Below are positions 11,019 through 23,117 of a stretch of 64,000 nucleotides of DNA, piece by piece; the first letter of the stretch is position 1, and every line of letters begins with the position of its first letter. Under the pieces are notes generated by a model. The model did not search any database. It saw nothing but the letters and a program-made list of their open reading frames with translations, and was not told the origin of the DNA. This stretch comes from Cadophora sp. MPI-SDFR-AT-0126. Its lineage: Eukaryota; Ascomycota; Leotiomycetes; Helotiales; Ploettnerulaceae. The position numbers were made by a program, and so were the translations under genes. The stretch spans positions 744,001 to 808,000 of the forward strand of contig JAGMVK010000004.1 of assembly GCA_020747065.1 (NCBI GenBank), given 5' to 3'.

Positions 11019-12236
11019 CTATCTCAACTCAGGCTCACCCATCCAATCCGGCTCAACAAGCCAGCCCCTCTCCATACCATTCCCTGGCGCCTTAATAAAG
11101 CTCTTCTTATCAACAGGCTCATCACCTAATAGACCTCCAAGTCCAGCACGAGCCCTGTCATCCCTAGCATAGATCTTCAGACCCCGAACATGTGTATCCT
11201 TTCCATTCTGGTGATTTTCCACAATGCGAACTTGTACTAGGAACGCTCTTAACGTCTTGCCATCTGGACCGCCTCCGACGTGATCTAAAGGTACGTCGAG
11301 CCAACCTTTCGGTTGCTCAAAGTTGAGCGCTGCAAAAGGTATAAGATCGTGGTAGCCCGTGCCGGCCAGGAGAGTGATTCGTGTAGGGGTGTAGGATTCA
11401 TCGGCTTCGAAGTCGAGGAAGATGCGGATAGAGAGGATGGAGACGAGCCGTGAGAAATGTACGTTTAGGTGGTGTGGCTGGGGACCGTCAGACCTGTTGC
11501 AGTGTAAGCAAGTGTATATCCTTCTTTGCAGACAGCCATACTGCCAGAATAATCCAGTATCCTCATCCCTCAATGCTTCCACACCACAGCCCGGCTTGCA
11601 GCTACTCACAGTCCAACTGGCTAGATTTCCAATCTCTTTCAGACCGAGAGCTGCAGGATCGAAAGGAGAGTCCAGTTCCATGGGGACTTTTCGAAGGGCG
11701 AGGTTAGCAAGCTCTCTAGCCATTGGAAAGATTCCTTTCAGGTACGCGAGTCAAATTCTGGCACGTCGAAGGAGGCGACTGCTTGGTAGTAGACTTGCGC
11801 AAAGCATCGAGCTGGTGGCGCCTTGGACAATGTACAAGCAAGCCCAGCATATAACGCAGACTAGCCTCTACCCAATGTCGTTGGTCAAGCATCCGCGATT
11901 TCTGTGGAATTGAAAGGGTATGTCTGTAGTATGAATCTACACACCTTCTTCAATGGCTCCTTCCTCGTCCTCCTCATCTCCGTCATCTTCCTCACCTTCT
12001 TCATCTTCATTCTCCTCTCCATCTAGACCCTCATCACCTATATCACTTTCTTCGTCGTTGCCCTCATGCTCTCCGTCCAATTGGTCATCATGGTGGTCAT
12101 GGCTTCTATCGAAGTCGACTCGAGGATTTACAGGAGTCTGCGCAGGCGGAGAGCCATCATGAGCAGCCCATTGTGGACGTAAACGGAAGCTTGGAAGGAA
12201 CGATGCAGAACGTGGAGATGGCGACTGTGGTGCCAT
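11019..12236 (-). CDS. apc10: Anaphase-promoting complex subunit 10 (Doc1)
   Basis: Three exons (12236-11945, 11734-11542, 11493-11019) give 319 residues with all phases matching. The DOC domain runs from LASWTVSSCKPGCGVEALRD through SDGPQPHHLNVHF to VRIVENHQNGKDTHVRG and KIYARDD. This is the fold that lets Apc10 take up D-box substrates with the coactivator. The protein ends in Leu-Arg, like the Ile-Arg tail by which Apc10 docks on TPR subunits. The first exon encodes a highly acidic Asp/Glu tract, common in ascomycete Apc10. The first intron (210 nt) has a weak acceptor (ctgaaag), so the N-terminal join is less certain; a shorter start at Met 11723 is the alternative. The second intron (48 nt) has no in-frame stop. 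Confidence 0.9.
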
Positions 12237-13433
12237 ATTGAAAACGATTTGAAAACAACAAGAGCGTGTTGGGTGACGCGACTTAGAGGTCGAAGACTTG
12301 GGACTGGAGGGGTATGTTGCTTAGTCAGCTCCGAGCTCTAGAGCTCGGAACTTTGAAATCTTCAACCATCGATTGGCGGTGACAGCTTCAATGACGTCCC
12401 CCCGCTGACAATGGATGATCATTTTACGAGTATATATTTGGCTTTAGCCACCTGTCGGATTCTTGCATCAGATCACCATCACCAAGAGTCCGAGTGGGCT
12501 TTGCGTCCTGTCCGAGATGCGACATTAAGTTGTGTCACGCACCCTCTCCTGCGAGCTCAGATCCTTTCCACAAATTATCTACTCATCATACGTTTTCTTT
12601 CTCCACCGCTCCTCGAGGTACCGAGGTCTCAATTGAGTGCCGGCTGCCAAGCATCATCGGACATCCAAATAATATTCCAAATCGAGCATTATTCTCATCC
12701 ACTTTGAACCGCGGGCCATTTGCAAGCACCCAACTCGGGCCCGATGACCAACTCTGACCACACCAAAGAGCCCATTCCCGAGTTTATACCCAGCATCCAG
12801 CTCCCCGGATGTTCATCTCAAGCTTTGATCATCCGCGCTTCCGACCAAGACTTATTCCCATTGGCCAGCTTGAAAATTAGGCTTTAGCAGGCCATCCATA
12901 GCTCCTTGCGGAACCGACGGATGATGAGCTAAGGTCAGAGGTCAGACTACTTTGAAGCTATTCGTCGATGGGTGTGACGTGTAGTGGGCTGCGAGGCGCA
13001 AGCGTGAGAATTATTTTTTGATTTGATGACAAGTGTCTCATATAAGCTTCATATCTCCCTCTGTCTACCGTCTCGAACCTGGTCTCGACTTCCAACTCTC
13101 TTTCATATCCAAAAACTTGTCAAGTTCTTGCCGCCGGTGTCGGCAACTCTTGTTTCTCGAATATTCAATACAATTCGTTTATCAAGAGCCAACCGATCAG
13201 GCCATTCTGCTTTCTGACTCGCCATCGAAACGGCGCGGCAGTTCGACCATCAAAATCAAACTCTGGTTCTCCTCTTCATTGATCGAGCTACTATCCTTAT
13301 CATCTTCAAACTTGCCTGTTGAAACCACCATTCGAGAAGTTTCCTGGTAATCTTCGGGCCCGAACAACAAACTACCCCGCAACCCCAGATCCATCTACAA
13401 AGACAGTACAAATCGTACGAAAAGGCGGTCATA
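12237..13433. other. Intergenic, 1.2 kb
   Basis: Divergent region between Apc10 and the small orphan gene at 13434. Pyrimidine-rich leader-like sequence precedes 13434. Nothing coding recognised. Confidence 0.5.
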
Positions 13434-14376
13434 ATGGTGTTCAACAAGTGAGCTACTTTTCATTTCGGTCACTCGTCTGCTGATTTTTGCATCATATCAT
13501 ATCACCAAGCTGTACAGTGCTGAACGTTACATCGTGGCGAGAGCGCTCCATGGTACTTGCTAGTGCAATATTTGGGTACGTTGGTCAAACATGGAGAAAA
13601 AGGCCCAGGACCGTTGAGAGTCTAGTTCATTGGGGTTCCGCATACTTTTTGACAGACAAGCGAGAAATATGAGAGTACATCGGCTACACACTTCCCCGAA
13701 TTTCATTAGAGTCAGGGAGTCGAGGGTCGAAGTTGAGGGCAGGTCATATTCTTTTCATGCTTGAGCATGCAAGATTCCCCACCTCTCCACTGCACAGAAC
13801 GCTGGGCCAATACCTGGTTCTGCAATGGTCGTCATTTGTCTCTGCCCCTCCTCCATTCTCTCACCCCAACACCTTCTCTTACATCCTGCCCTCCATCACG
13901 TCCCACTATCTCTTCCAAACACTCGTTCTCGTCCTTCGACACATCTTTCTACAGCCTCTCTTCCCCCTCTCTATGCACCGAAACCTCCCAACGTCTTCTC
14001 CCTCAAGTTACTCACCCGTATTCTCACTTTCGGCATCATTTCACCCTCATCAACCAAACTAACACCCCTCACCAGATGGCGTGCGCGCCGGAAGTCCGTC
14101 AAAGAACTCCACAAAGAAGAAGCCGCTCTTCATGAAGAGTATCTCAGGCTTCGGGAGCTGGATGCCAAGATGATGGAAACGAAGCCGCCGAGCTATGGAG
14201 TGGTGGTGAGTGACCAGAGCGGGGAGAGAATCGTTACACTGGGAAGGAGGTTGGGGACAGGGGCAGAGATGGGCATGGGAACGAGGACGAGCTCGACGAG
14301 CGCGGATAGTGGGATGGCAACTACGAGAACGGCGAGCGAGAATGGGTCACAAAATAGCGGGGGGAGCACGCGGTGA
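13434..14376 (+). CDS. Small basic/coiled-coil orphan protein with 14-nt first exon
   Basis: A 14-nt first exon (13434-13447) and a second exon (14076-14376) are separated by a 628-nt intron (gtgagc...actaac...caccag, phase 2), giving 104 residues. The join gives MVFNKWRARRKSVKELHKEE and runs on as a charged helix (AALHEEYLRLRELDAKMMET), then a PPSY motif. The Ser/Thr/Gly-rich tail is probably disordered. I do not recognise the family. The intron is far longer than others in the window, and the 5' exon is assigned only from phase and consensus sites, so an extra internal exon is possible. Any ORF read inside the intron is compositional (CT-rich). Confidence 0.55.
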
Positions 14377-15269
14377 CGAGCGGTTACGTGCACGGCCTGT
14401 GTTTGTGATGGACAACATCATCCTTGGTGAGAATATTCGCCGATTTGGTGAAAGGTTTGGTGGCTTTCACCTTGCGGACGGCGACGGCGATGGATGAAGA
14501 CACAAGGGGCATTTTCACAGCCTTGTTGTCACTGGTCTTCTGAATTTTTCCCTTTCTGTTTCATCGCAATCATTTAACGCAGCGACTTTCAGCATGGTGT
14601 GTCAGGTACATGGTTAGGAGTAAAAGCTTGGGTTATTGCAGCTAGCACAATATTGATTGGATTTCCAAAATAAGCCCCCTCGTCTCCACGATATTTTGCC
14701 AGTACCAGTGTCTGTTGAAAGGCGCTTTGTCACTATCTGCTTGATCAATGTTTTCTAGTCCATAATTTTCTGTGTAATTACAAGCTTTGTATTCGGGAGG
14801 GACTTGATTGATCCGAGGTGGTTGTTGGGATGTTTGGCTGAGAGTTTGACTTGCTTCAACCGTGTCGCGTTACCTAGGATCGCCATCAACTGTGGTGTAC
14901 GCTATGCTCTGATACTGGGATTGCAATATTGTTGGATATGGAGACTTTGTGCTGATGTTGGCAACTTGGGTAGATGTGAATGTCACAGAGAGATTTAGGG
15001 AATTGGAGGGTACCTCTGGGAATGGAAAGAACGTACAACGGCAGCTTGCCAGTCTACAACCGTATCGTCCATTTCTCTCGAGCAATAGTCACTCATTGTC
15101 AATATTCCATGTCACTGTCATTGCCTTGCATTCGTCTGAGGCAGAAACTTAAGTCATTACCATTCATCATTATTACCATGACTATCGTCACTCCTTCTGA
15201 TACCATCATCTCTCATACCATCGTCATATCATCATTTCTCCATTCATCTATCCAGTCATCCGTCCCAAA
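14377..15269. other. Intergenic, 0.9 kb
   Basis: Convergent 3' region between two orphan genes. A run of CATCAT/TCATCAT-like sequence occurs at about 15160-15240. No gene seen. Confidence 0.5.
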
Positions 15270-15972
15270 TCAAGACTTCTTCGCATGTTCCTTAGCATAG
15301 AAAACGTACTAATCTAAAGTCAGTCAACTGCAACCATCCAACGCCAAGAAACACACACCTTGGCCAAACTGACAACGACATCCTGAGCAAACCACACCTT
15401 ACTGTTGTCATTTGTGTTGTAGTTGCTATTCCTCAAGAGGCACTCGATCCAGCTGAAATTCTTGATGTCATGGAGGGCGTGGCCGTCCATGGCGACAGAA
15501 GCGAGGAAGTGGTCGATTCGAGGGTCGTTGGTGAATGTACCGGTGGCCTCGAACCACATCTTGAGCCAGACCTAGAGAAAGAGAGAAAAAAAAACAGTCA
15601 GCCTTCTGTCCAAGCAGGTACAAGAGATGGAACCTTTAAAGATTTCTGAGGTGAGGCAAGGAATTGATTGAATACTTTCACATCTGGAATAGTTGCGTTC
15701 TGGTCAGGAACAGCTGCAAAGAACAGATCGAACTTCTCGCACTCAGGCTCAAAGCAAAGACTAGCCAGACAACACGAAGGCATCTTCGGCGCGGGTCTAA
15801 CCTCGTCACCATTGTCCAGTACCTCGTCCTCCTCAATGTCGCAGAGGTTCTCAGCTGGCTCAAAAGACTTTCTGAACGGGAACTTGTGAAGCTTGTGCGT
15901 GTGAATGGTCTTGAAAGGAGTGGTGACGAACTTGGTATTGTTTGAAAGGGTTTCTGCAGAGACGAGGAACAT
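15270..15972 (-). CDS. Uncharacterised fungal protein, 200 residues
   Basis: Three exons (15972-15622, 15571-15359, 15308-15270) with two 50-nt introns, both phase 0, give 200 residues. The first intron has a canonical branch (gctgac) and a long poly-T tract before the acceptor. The last exon encodes only twelve residues ending AKEHAKKS. The middle contains a Cys-rich patch (PSCCLASLCFEPECEKF) and the end an aromatic-rich helix region (VWLKMWFEATGTF). There is no signal peptide or membrane segment. A TATA-like TTTATATAG at about 16070-16078 on the proper side supports the chosen start. Family and function are not recognised. Confidence 0.65.
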
Positions 15973-17990
15973 CTTGGTGGTGTTTTGGCAGACGCGTGCT
16001 GCCTTGTCTGTTGAGGTGTGGTGATGTACTTCGAGGGTGAAAGGTTGTTTGTGATTATTCGAAGGGCGCGTTTATATAGCCTCGAAACAAATCAATTTTT
16101 GCCTAGATGCCTGATTTGATTTACCAATTAGCTAGCCAATTGTATGCACTTCTTCAGGAGTTCACTTTTGAGTGTTTCACTCCTCAGAACTTCAGCCAGT
16201 CACGGTGAAGAGTTTATCAATGTCCCGGGGTTTCTCTATACACTGTGAAGACTTGTTCACATCTGCTCTCATGTGATTATGCAGCACGTCACATATTCTG
16301 TCTGTCTTTTTGTGCGTTCTTATTCGTGTCTTGATCAATTGAGATCCCCAAGGCCGGGGCCTTTCAGTTCATCTCAACGCTGTAATCACGTGAACAGCAA
16401 CATGATATCGGATCAGAAAACAAAGCTACAAGTAACAAAATTTTTTTGTTTAAAGCTGGCCTTGGACTGCAAGGCAAGTAAAAGTTGCTTGTTTCAATTT
16501 TCAGATCTTCTTTATCGAGCTGAGCTGGGCGACGTGTTGATATTTGGCTTCGCTTAATTGCTAATGCCAAGCATTCAACAGCATTGCTTTCCTGGACCAA
16601 GACTGTAAAGAACAGAAAATATCTTACATATATCAGACTAGATTCTTGAAGTGCCATTGCATCACTTATCTTGAGAGGGCATATCTCAGCATGGGGCAGC
16701 TAAATTCAATAGCTCAGCAGCTCACCTCGCAGAACCATTCTCCTCAGCACGTCGATAAGGCGATCCCAGATCCAGGCCCCCGAGAGGTCGAATCCTCGAT
16801 TAATCTACTTTAAAACCTACTCCAAAAGCGTATACTACACCAAATCAAAAATTTGCGATCTATTTCAGGCAGGCAGGCAAGACTTTTAACTGCTACACTC
16901 CATGTTTGCTCCCCCCTCTGCCCATCTCCATCTCGTCAAGACGAGCGTCTCCCATGGAGTGCTCAACATGCGTTGCCAGTCTTAATATCTCCAGTGTCGT
17001 CTTGTGAAAACAGCAATCAGTAGCGGCGAAGTCTACACTTCAGTGAATATCACAATATTTCTTGCCTTTGGATGTGCTGCAGCTCTTATCTCCTCGCACA
17101 CCTCAGAGAGTATACACGGCAAGTTTAGTATGGCAAATCATGAGGACAGATACATTGCGTCATTCAATTATACGGCTCTCCACCCTACTCTCTACTCCAG
17201 TGACGAAGCCAGTCTTCGGTCGTCTTCATGAAACCCTTACGCCGGCAATGAATACAAACATCCAGCAGCATACTCCAGCATCAAAAAGGAGCATTTTTGC
17301 TCACGATCAAACGACGGACGTAATTTGGGTACTCCTCATGCAGGAGAGGCAGAAGAAGTTGATGCAAGCACGTGATACTATTGAGTGCCCGCCGCTAAGC
17401 CTAATATTCTCCTGTAGAAATCCATGGATTTCTTCAACGCCTAATCGGGGATGATTAAGCGACCCCATCCCGCGCCAGAGTGATTTCTTGCACCATCTCA
17501 AGACTTTTTCAAGCATCTTATTGCTTCGTATGGAACTGCGATGACAAATAGGTTAATCGATCTCAATTCAAATTTTACCTATTCTCGAACATGGGGGTTT
17601 CGGCATTTCTCAAAGCCCTCACCGGGATATTGGGGGTTTTTCCCTTTCGTCGTCTCCAATTGTTTGCGCTTAACGTGGGCTATGCTTTATCTGAAGTCAC
17701 TTCGGTCTTGGGTTTCGACCATGATACATTTTGTCCTCGAACGTTAGGATCTAGCTGCAATGCATAAGAAGAAGCTGCAGAACGAGGCAAACCAGCAGAT
17801 GCCCTCGCCTTCTTCACCGCTCGGCCTCATTTCAACCTCTCCCATCATATCGGTTCACTTCGAGGCAAGGCAAACTGCAGGCGCCCTCCCCTCGTCTCCT
17901 TAGTTAACCTAATTCATTCACCGACGAATGTACAAGAAGGTAATCCATTCTCCGAACCAGACTCCAAAAGCAAGTAATCGACCAAGCGCA
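15973..17990. other. Intergenic, 2.0 kb
   Basis: Long gene-free stretch upstream of the 200-residue orphan and downstream of the acidic orphan. It is AT-rich in the first kilobase. A few frames of 70-130 codons lack any recognisable feature. A tRNA-like T-arm at about 16780-16797 was considered and rejected. Confidence 0.45.
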
Positions 17991-19559
17991 TCAATAGTTA
18001 GCAAACAAGTCATAAAGAACGCCATCAACAGCACACTTTTCGCGATCATCGTAAGCAAAAGAAGGCTCATCAGACTGCTCCGTCTCAGTAAGCTTGACAC
18101 GCTTGTTCCGCTTGATGGACATCTTACTGCCACAATGCTTTCCCCCTTGCTCCTCATTTTCCTTGTTCTCGATATCCTCAAACTGTTCATCCTCGCCTGT
18201 AACTTCTTCATCGATGACGTCCTGAAGAGCAGCATCGCGGTTGGTTCGATTGCCGGACTGCATTGCGTGATCGTGAACCTTTCCTTTTTCATCACCTTCC
18301 CTGTATTCGGCGTCCTCGTAATATTTAACATCCTCGGCGATATCATCTCCAGTAAAATTCTGGTATCTACTGTCACTCTTTCTGCTCTTCACCAACGTCT
18401 CGCTGGGAATGTAGGTCTCGGCTTGATCCTCAGATTCTTCATCGTCGGCGTCGTCGTGACGTGTATCTTCACCCGTGACTCCCACGGCGAGCAATTCATC
18501 GAGCCTAGCATCAAGATCGTAACTGTCATCATCCTCAAAGTCGCTGTTAGAGACCTCTTTCTCGGCATCTTCATCATATGGTGTGAGACCCCACTTTCGA
18601 CGGTCATCGAGAGGTGTCATTTCTTCGTACTCGTCAAATTGGCTCTATTGCCCCCAGTCAACAATGTCCATCAAAGTACCTGCAGCAGATTGCATGAAAA
18701 CAGCACTTACTAAGATGAAATCCTCATCATGTTTTATGTCTTGCTCCTCGCATAGCTCGTATTCCTCGTCGTCCTCGTCCGCCTCAGTGTAACCTAATAG
18801 ACTTCCACCGCCATTGTGAGATGTGACCGCCGACCGAGGACAAGAGTCAACATTGATTTCCGAACGAATTATTACTCCTCTTTGCTCCTCGTCATCACTT
18901 TCGAGATCGGCTTCCTGAGCAGTTATCTTACGCGGAGGGGGGAAAATCGGAGAAGGAAGGTGGGGTCTTTGAGTCGGCGGGTGGGCGAGATCATCAGAGC
19001 TCAGGGTATTATGAGCCTCGAAGGATATTTCTTGTTCAAGGATTTGTCCTGACAAGGAAGCTGAAAGGTAGGACGTAGACGCGGGGGTGGCAGATGTCAA
19101 ATGCTGATCATGGACGTAGCCTGGCAGCTGGGAAGGTTGCATGTCCGCCGTGTCAACTTGTCCCTTGTTGATAACGTATTCCTTAGTCTATGAAGAGAAC
19201 AAGCCATCATCAATCAGCTCCTTGATAGTAGAAGTGGGTCTCAGAGCAAGGGTGCTTACCAGAAGTTTTCTCGCAGCGAAGATGAACCCGCAAAGTTGCC
19301 TGGCTTTGGCAACGCGATGCTTCGAGCCTCCTCCAAATCCCATCGCTCTCAAGAGCCGCATCATGTCTCCAAGAGTGGCGGTATAGAGTGTCTCACCAGT
19401 GAGTTCCTCCAACTGTCTCAGAGGCTGGCCGGAGTTGAGCACAAATTTGTTGCAGCAGCTCTCAACCCAGGCCAAAATGTCGGCAGGGGTAGCAGTCCGA
19501 GGGGGGAAATCTGCGACTTGATTTGCCTCGATGACAGGAATGACAATGTATCCCTTCAT
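17991..19559 (-). CDS. Acidic nuclear-type orphan protein with N-terminal helical domain
   Basis: Three exons (19559-19260, 19187-18711, 18644-17991) give 476 residues; both introns (72 and 66 nt) have consensus donors gtaagc/gtaagt and are phase 0. Residues 1-115 form a compact, probably helical domain (TPADILAWVESCCNKFVLNS...LLRAMGFGGGSKHRVAKARQ). The remainder is disordered and very acidic, with Asp/Glu tracts and a late basic stretch KMSIKRNKRVKL that could be a nuclear localisation signal. The organisation suggests a chromatin or transcription-linked protein, but this is inference only; I do not recognise the family. No adjacent gene points to a function. Confidence 0.65.
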
Positions 19560-20671
19560 GGTGTATTGTTAGATTACATTGGATGTTGTCGAGATCGGAA
19601 TTGGTGTTTGCGGTGTCAAGAACGCGATGCAGCGAAGTCAATAAAGAAACAGGACTCGCTTAGAAGTCCTCATTTGGGATAGACCGGTTGAAGAAGGAAA
19701 GCATAACCGGGCCTCTCTTAGAGGGAAGGTACGTTATAGTCTCTAATACGATGTTGGAATTCACTTTCGACGAATCTAGGACTGGGGTAGTTTCCGGAGC
19801 TGCTTGAATGCAGTGACTTTAGTGATGTCTACTGCAACTAATTCACACCACAGCGAAGTTTCATGCTCGTCTCATGCCCGCTTTATTTATTAAGATCGAC
19901 GGAACTTTAGTTGTGGTTTATACGGGCCTCGCGTACGTCTTCGCCATATTCACAGCACTGAAAGAGCTTGAGCGCTTTATATGTTGACGCAAGGAACCGT
20001 ACTTTTGGCCCCCTATTGAGCTTCACAATGGCACTGGCGCAACCATTCTTACCACTGCTCTTCCTGCCGATGATAACAATGGCTTTCATATTTCCCACAC
20101 GTGTTCCTCTTTGATATGTAACTGGGCGGGCCCTGACAGTGCCACCGGGCATTGAGAGCCAGAAATAATTGGGAGTAACTTCATCGTTGCCAAAGTGATC
20201 GACGTCGTCGTTTGTCATTGGTCTTCCACATTGCGGATTAATCAAGGACTGTTGATCAGTCTATGCGGCCGTTGTGGTAGTTTTATTGTGAATTATCTTG
20301 CACAAAATAAATCCTGAGAGCTTCAATAAAACTTATCTGTAATGTTGGCTACTTAGGTACCTTCTTTTGCCAAATTGGTATGCAAAGAGGTACCAGAGGA
20401 AGCGTAAGCAGAGCGACAGATCTGAGTTTTGATTTGACATGCAAGTCACACAAGTCATGGAGAGTTCAATGCACAGGCCAATGCGAGAGACATTAAGTGG
20501 GTAACGAAGAGCTGGATTCGCTATGGATAACGGCAAAACTGGGAACGGTGGGTTCGATGACCACGCTTCAACAGTATCTCGAATCTTGAACCAACAAAAA
20601 CCACTTCATCGCATCAAAGAATCACTCCAATCATCAACAATCCAACCTGGCGCCTCAAGATAGATCTCTCA
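19560..20671. other. Intergenic, 1.1 kb, with one doubtful ORF
   Basis: Promoter of the acidic orphan plus the 3' flank of the next minus-strand gene. The only feature with any coding look is the single-exon frame at 19907-20245, listed separately. Confidence 0.4.
19907..20245 (-). CDS. Doubtful small ORF, 112 residues
   Basis: Single frame with no close homologue in my memory. The middle reads TYQRGTRVGNMKAIVIIGRK, followed by KSSGKNG, which superficially resembles a P-loop, and a Cys pair near the end. Initiation context is unremarkable. A GTAAGA within it could be a donor, which would change the C-terminus. It could be a real small gene, a relic, or chance. Confidence 0.25.
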   Translation of the reverse strand: MINPQCGRPMTNDDVDHFGNDEVTPNYFWLSMPGGTVRARPVTYQRGTRVGNMKAIVIIGRKSSGKNGCASAIVKLNRGPKVRFLASTYKALKLFQCCEYGEDVREARINHN

Positions 20672-21271
20672 TCAGGTTTCCGTCAAGCTGCCCTGCTCTG
20701 AGTCATTCTCTGTGCTGGCTGGAGCCAAGCCGGTACTGATATTGTCCGATGTCGTATTTGTGCCACGACGTCTGATCCAACTTTCGCTCTGTGGCGTCTG
20801 GGGACAATCTGACCTCCCTTCTCCTTTCGCCTATTTTGATCAGTCAGTCAAGGGCCCAGACACTCCGGCGTCTGAACATACCTTTGCTACCGCGTCCTTG
20901 ATATCGTCTGCAATATTCTTCGCCTCGTTCTCAGTTAAGAACCATTTCAGATACTCTGCCACCTGGTGTTTCGTCTTTTCGCGCAAGTCGGCTCCAGACA
21001 GAGGAAAGCGATGAAACTTCTTCACTCCCTGCAACCATTTCTCTTGGTCCCTCGGGGTGATGGCGAAAGTCTTGTACAGCAACAAATTGACTTGATTCGG
21101 TGAGGCTGTCCGAGAAGGAAGCTTGAATTCTGTCGTCAACTGAGTTTGAGTTGTAGGGGCAGTGGTGGTACTGGACCCATTCTGTAAATATTTCTTGCTC
21201 GGCTGGAGAGATTGATCGTATGCATCGTAACGAGCTATTTTACGGCCTATCTTGGCTCCGGGTTTTGGAAC
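20672..21271 (-). CDS. Uncharacterised protein, 5' end unresolved
   Basis: The frame is open from just after a TAA at 21274-21272, through an exon ending at 20882. A 51-nt intron (gtatgt...ctgac...aaatag, 20881-20831, phase 0) leads to a last exon 20830-20672. About 183 residues are encoded. It contains no Met in the right frame, so the start lies in an upstream exon I could not place; the CA/TC-rich stretch 21290-21560 may be its leader. The central part is helical and charged (FHRFPLSGADLREKTKHQVA, EYLKWFLTENEAKNIADDIK). The last exon is polar and Ser/Thr-rich. No family recognised. Confidence 0.5.
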
Positions 21272-21610
21272 TTATTTATGTGATGCGGAACGGATAGAAG
21301 AGTTGATGGATGAAGTGCGTTGATGAGGTAGATGGAGATGAAGGTGTTGATGATATTGATGTTGCTGTAGATATTGAGATGATAGTGCTGACCAGCATAA
21401 AAGAGGACGAGAGAAAAGTATGAGTAGAAAAATTCGATGTTGCTGTTATCCCAAGCGGTAAGAAAGGTGCCTGTGTAGATGCGAGAGTTGGAAGCAGCAG
21501 ACAGTCCAGCCCTTTCCCACAAACCCCCCTCAAAAGCAAGAGCCGACCGATCACTTGTCTAGTTTAGACCCAGAACAGACAGAGTTTCCTTCTAGTCGCT
21601 GCATAGGAGT

Positions 21611-22336
21611 TCAGACCATGTCGTCTGCCCTATAATAATCTTTGGTGTTGCTGCTGGCGGAAGTTGACATTCCACCACCGTTCTTCCCACTCCTCCAGTC
21701 CTTCGCCGACACAAACGCAGCAAAACCCCCGATGAAACTGTATCACAGCTACAGTTAGCCCAATTTTTCGTTCTTTTTATTTCGTGTTTCGGAAATGGCC
21801 AGGTTGCACTCTTATTCAAGTCATGCTCACGGAGAGCAAACACCATTAATGAACGAGGGGGTAAAAAGAGAAGGCACTCACCACAGCACCAACGCCAGAA
21901 CCGCCAAGACCGGACTCAGAGCGCAGCTTCCCCCACTACACCCCGACCTATTCCCCAAACACATCATAATGAACGCCGCAAACCAGAAGACGAATTCAAC
22001 GCAGTTGAGAATCGCGTTTGCTTTGAGGCTGGCCCATTTTTGGAATTTGTGGTGGTGTTCGGAGAGGAGTTGGTAGGTGATTACGATGACGGATTTGAGA
22101 CACTGGGAGGGTGGTTAACTTGATTCTGGGAGATAGATTGGAAGGGATTGGAAGGAGAGATGGTATTGGAGAAGGGAACAACTTACTACTGCGAAGAACC
22201 ATGTGTGCGATCGTGTCGTGCGAGCTTTGCTGGCAAATCGAGCAATAGAGACGATCAAACAGATGGTGATGAGGCATAGCTGAAAGACGTGAACTCTGAA
22301 TTTCGTGAATCTGTCTGTGTATCCAATCGAGACCAT
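21611..22336 (-). CDS. Four-TM MARVEL-like membrane protein
   Basis: Three exons (22336-22187, 22102-21882, 21737-21611) give 165 residues; introns are 84 nt and 144 nt with consensus gtaagt/gtgagt donors and keep phase. Four hydrophobic segments are visible: HVFQLCLITICLIVSIARF, WFFAVVCLKSVIVITYQLL, AILNCVEFVFWFAAFIMMCL and SPVLAVLALVLCFIGGFAAF. A loop between the third and fourth carries a CSGGSC motif. Length and topology fit the fungal MARVEL-domain proteins of the plasma membrane, though the match is by topology, not a diagnostic motif. The ATG at 22336 has a good context (caacATGG). Confidence 0.7.
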
Positions 22337-23117
22337 GTTGACTGATTTTAATCTTTGTATCGGTGGTGACTGAGGGGAATTGTGGATGCCAAGTGCACTT
22401 AAGTAAGGTCTCAAGTATTTTTGTAAAATGACTGAAAGCTGGATACCTAGAAATCTGAAGTGCGTGTTGTTCCATTGTTGATATATGTTCATATTCGACG
22501 CGTCGTATCTTCTCGGTTCGTCGTATCTCCCAGGGAGTCTCTTGGCAGGCGTTTTGTTTTGTTGGTGACGCCGCTCGCTAAATATAGGTGCGAGAAATAC
22601 GATGTACGATAGCGAATCATACTCACGAAAAGTCCAAACTGGTGGAGCTGTAGACAAATCTGAAAGCTGCGGCTATCTGCCGTTGCCAGTGATTCGTGGA
22701 GGACATCACATCTTTATCTAGCAGCCCAGCTGGAATTGATGCTTATGAATGCGCTAACGTGATTTGGCCGGACGCAGCCTGCAAATTTGGGTGGATGCCA
22801 CGCGGCTCTGCAACACATCTTTAGTTGGTATCTTTGGGTTGGACAATTTGGAAGTGGGAAATGGAGACGAGAATCCACTTCCTCCCGGGACTTGTTGTTG
22901 GATACCGACAAGAGGGAAGTAGATTATCACGGCCCTGTATGGCGCCAGCGCGGTCAGTGGAACCAGCAAACATACCCCTGGACTGCCAGTAATGATTACT
23001 CATATACACCCTGGATTTCTCTAGACACTACGGTTGAGGGGATTATAATAATCATTTCACACTTGCTCGGTTATATATTCTCAGCTTATCGTCACGCTTC
23101 TGATCTTCAACAACCCT
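22337..23117. other. Intergenic, 0.8 kb
   Basis: Promoter of the MARVEL-like gene and 3' flank of the permease. A minus-strand segment near 22600-22660 reads TAPPVWTFREYDSLSYIVFL but has no joined start; I treat it as leader sequence. Confidence 0.4.

Noticed and set aside
13825..14075. Plus-strand Pro/Ser/Leu-rich frame before the small orphan exon
   Set aside because: CT-rich composition, lies within the predicted 628-nt intron, and contains the branch point and acceptor of that intron.
16780..16797. T-arm-like GAGGTCGAATCCTC as a tRNA end
   Set aside because: The loop lacks the first conserved T and no acceptor stem, D-arm A box or anticodon stem could be found upstream.
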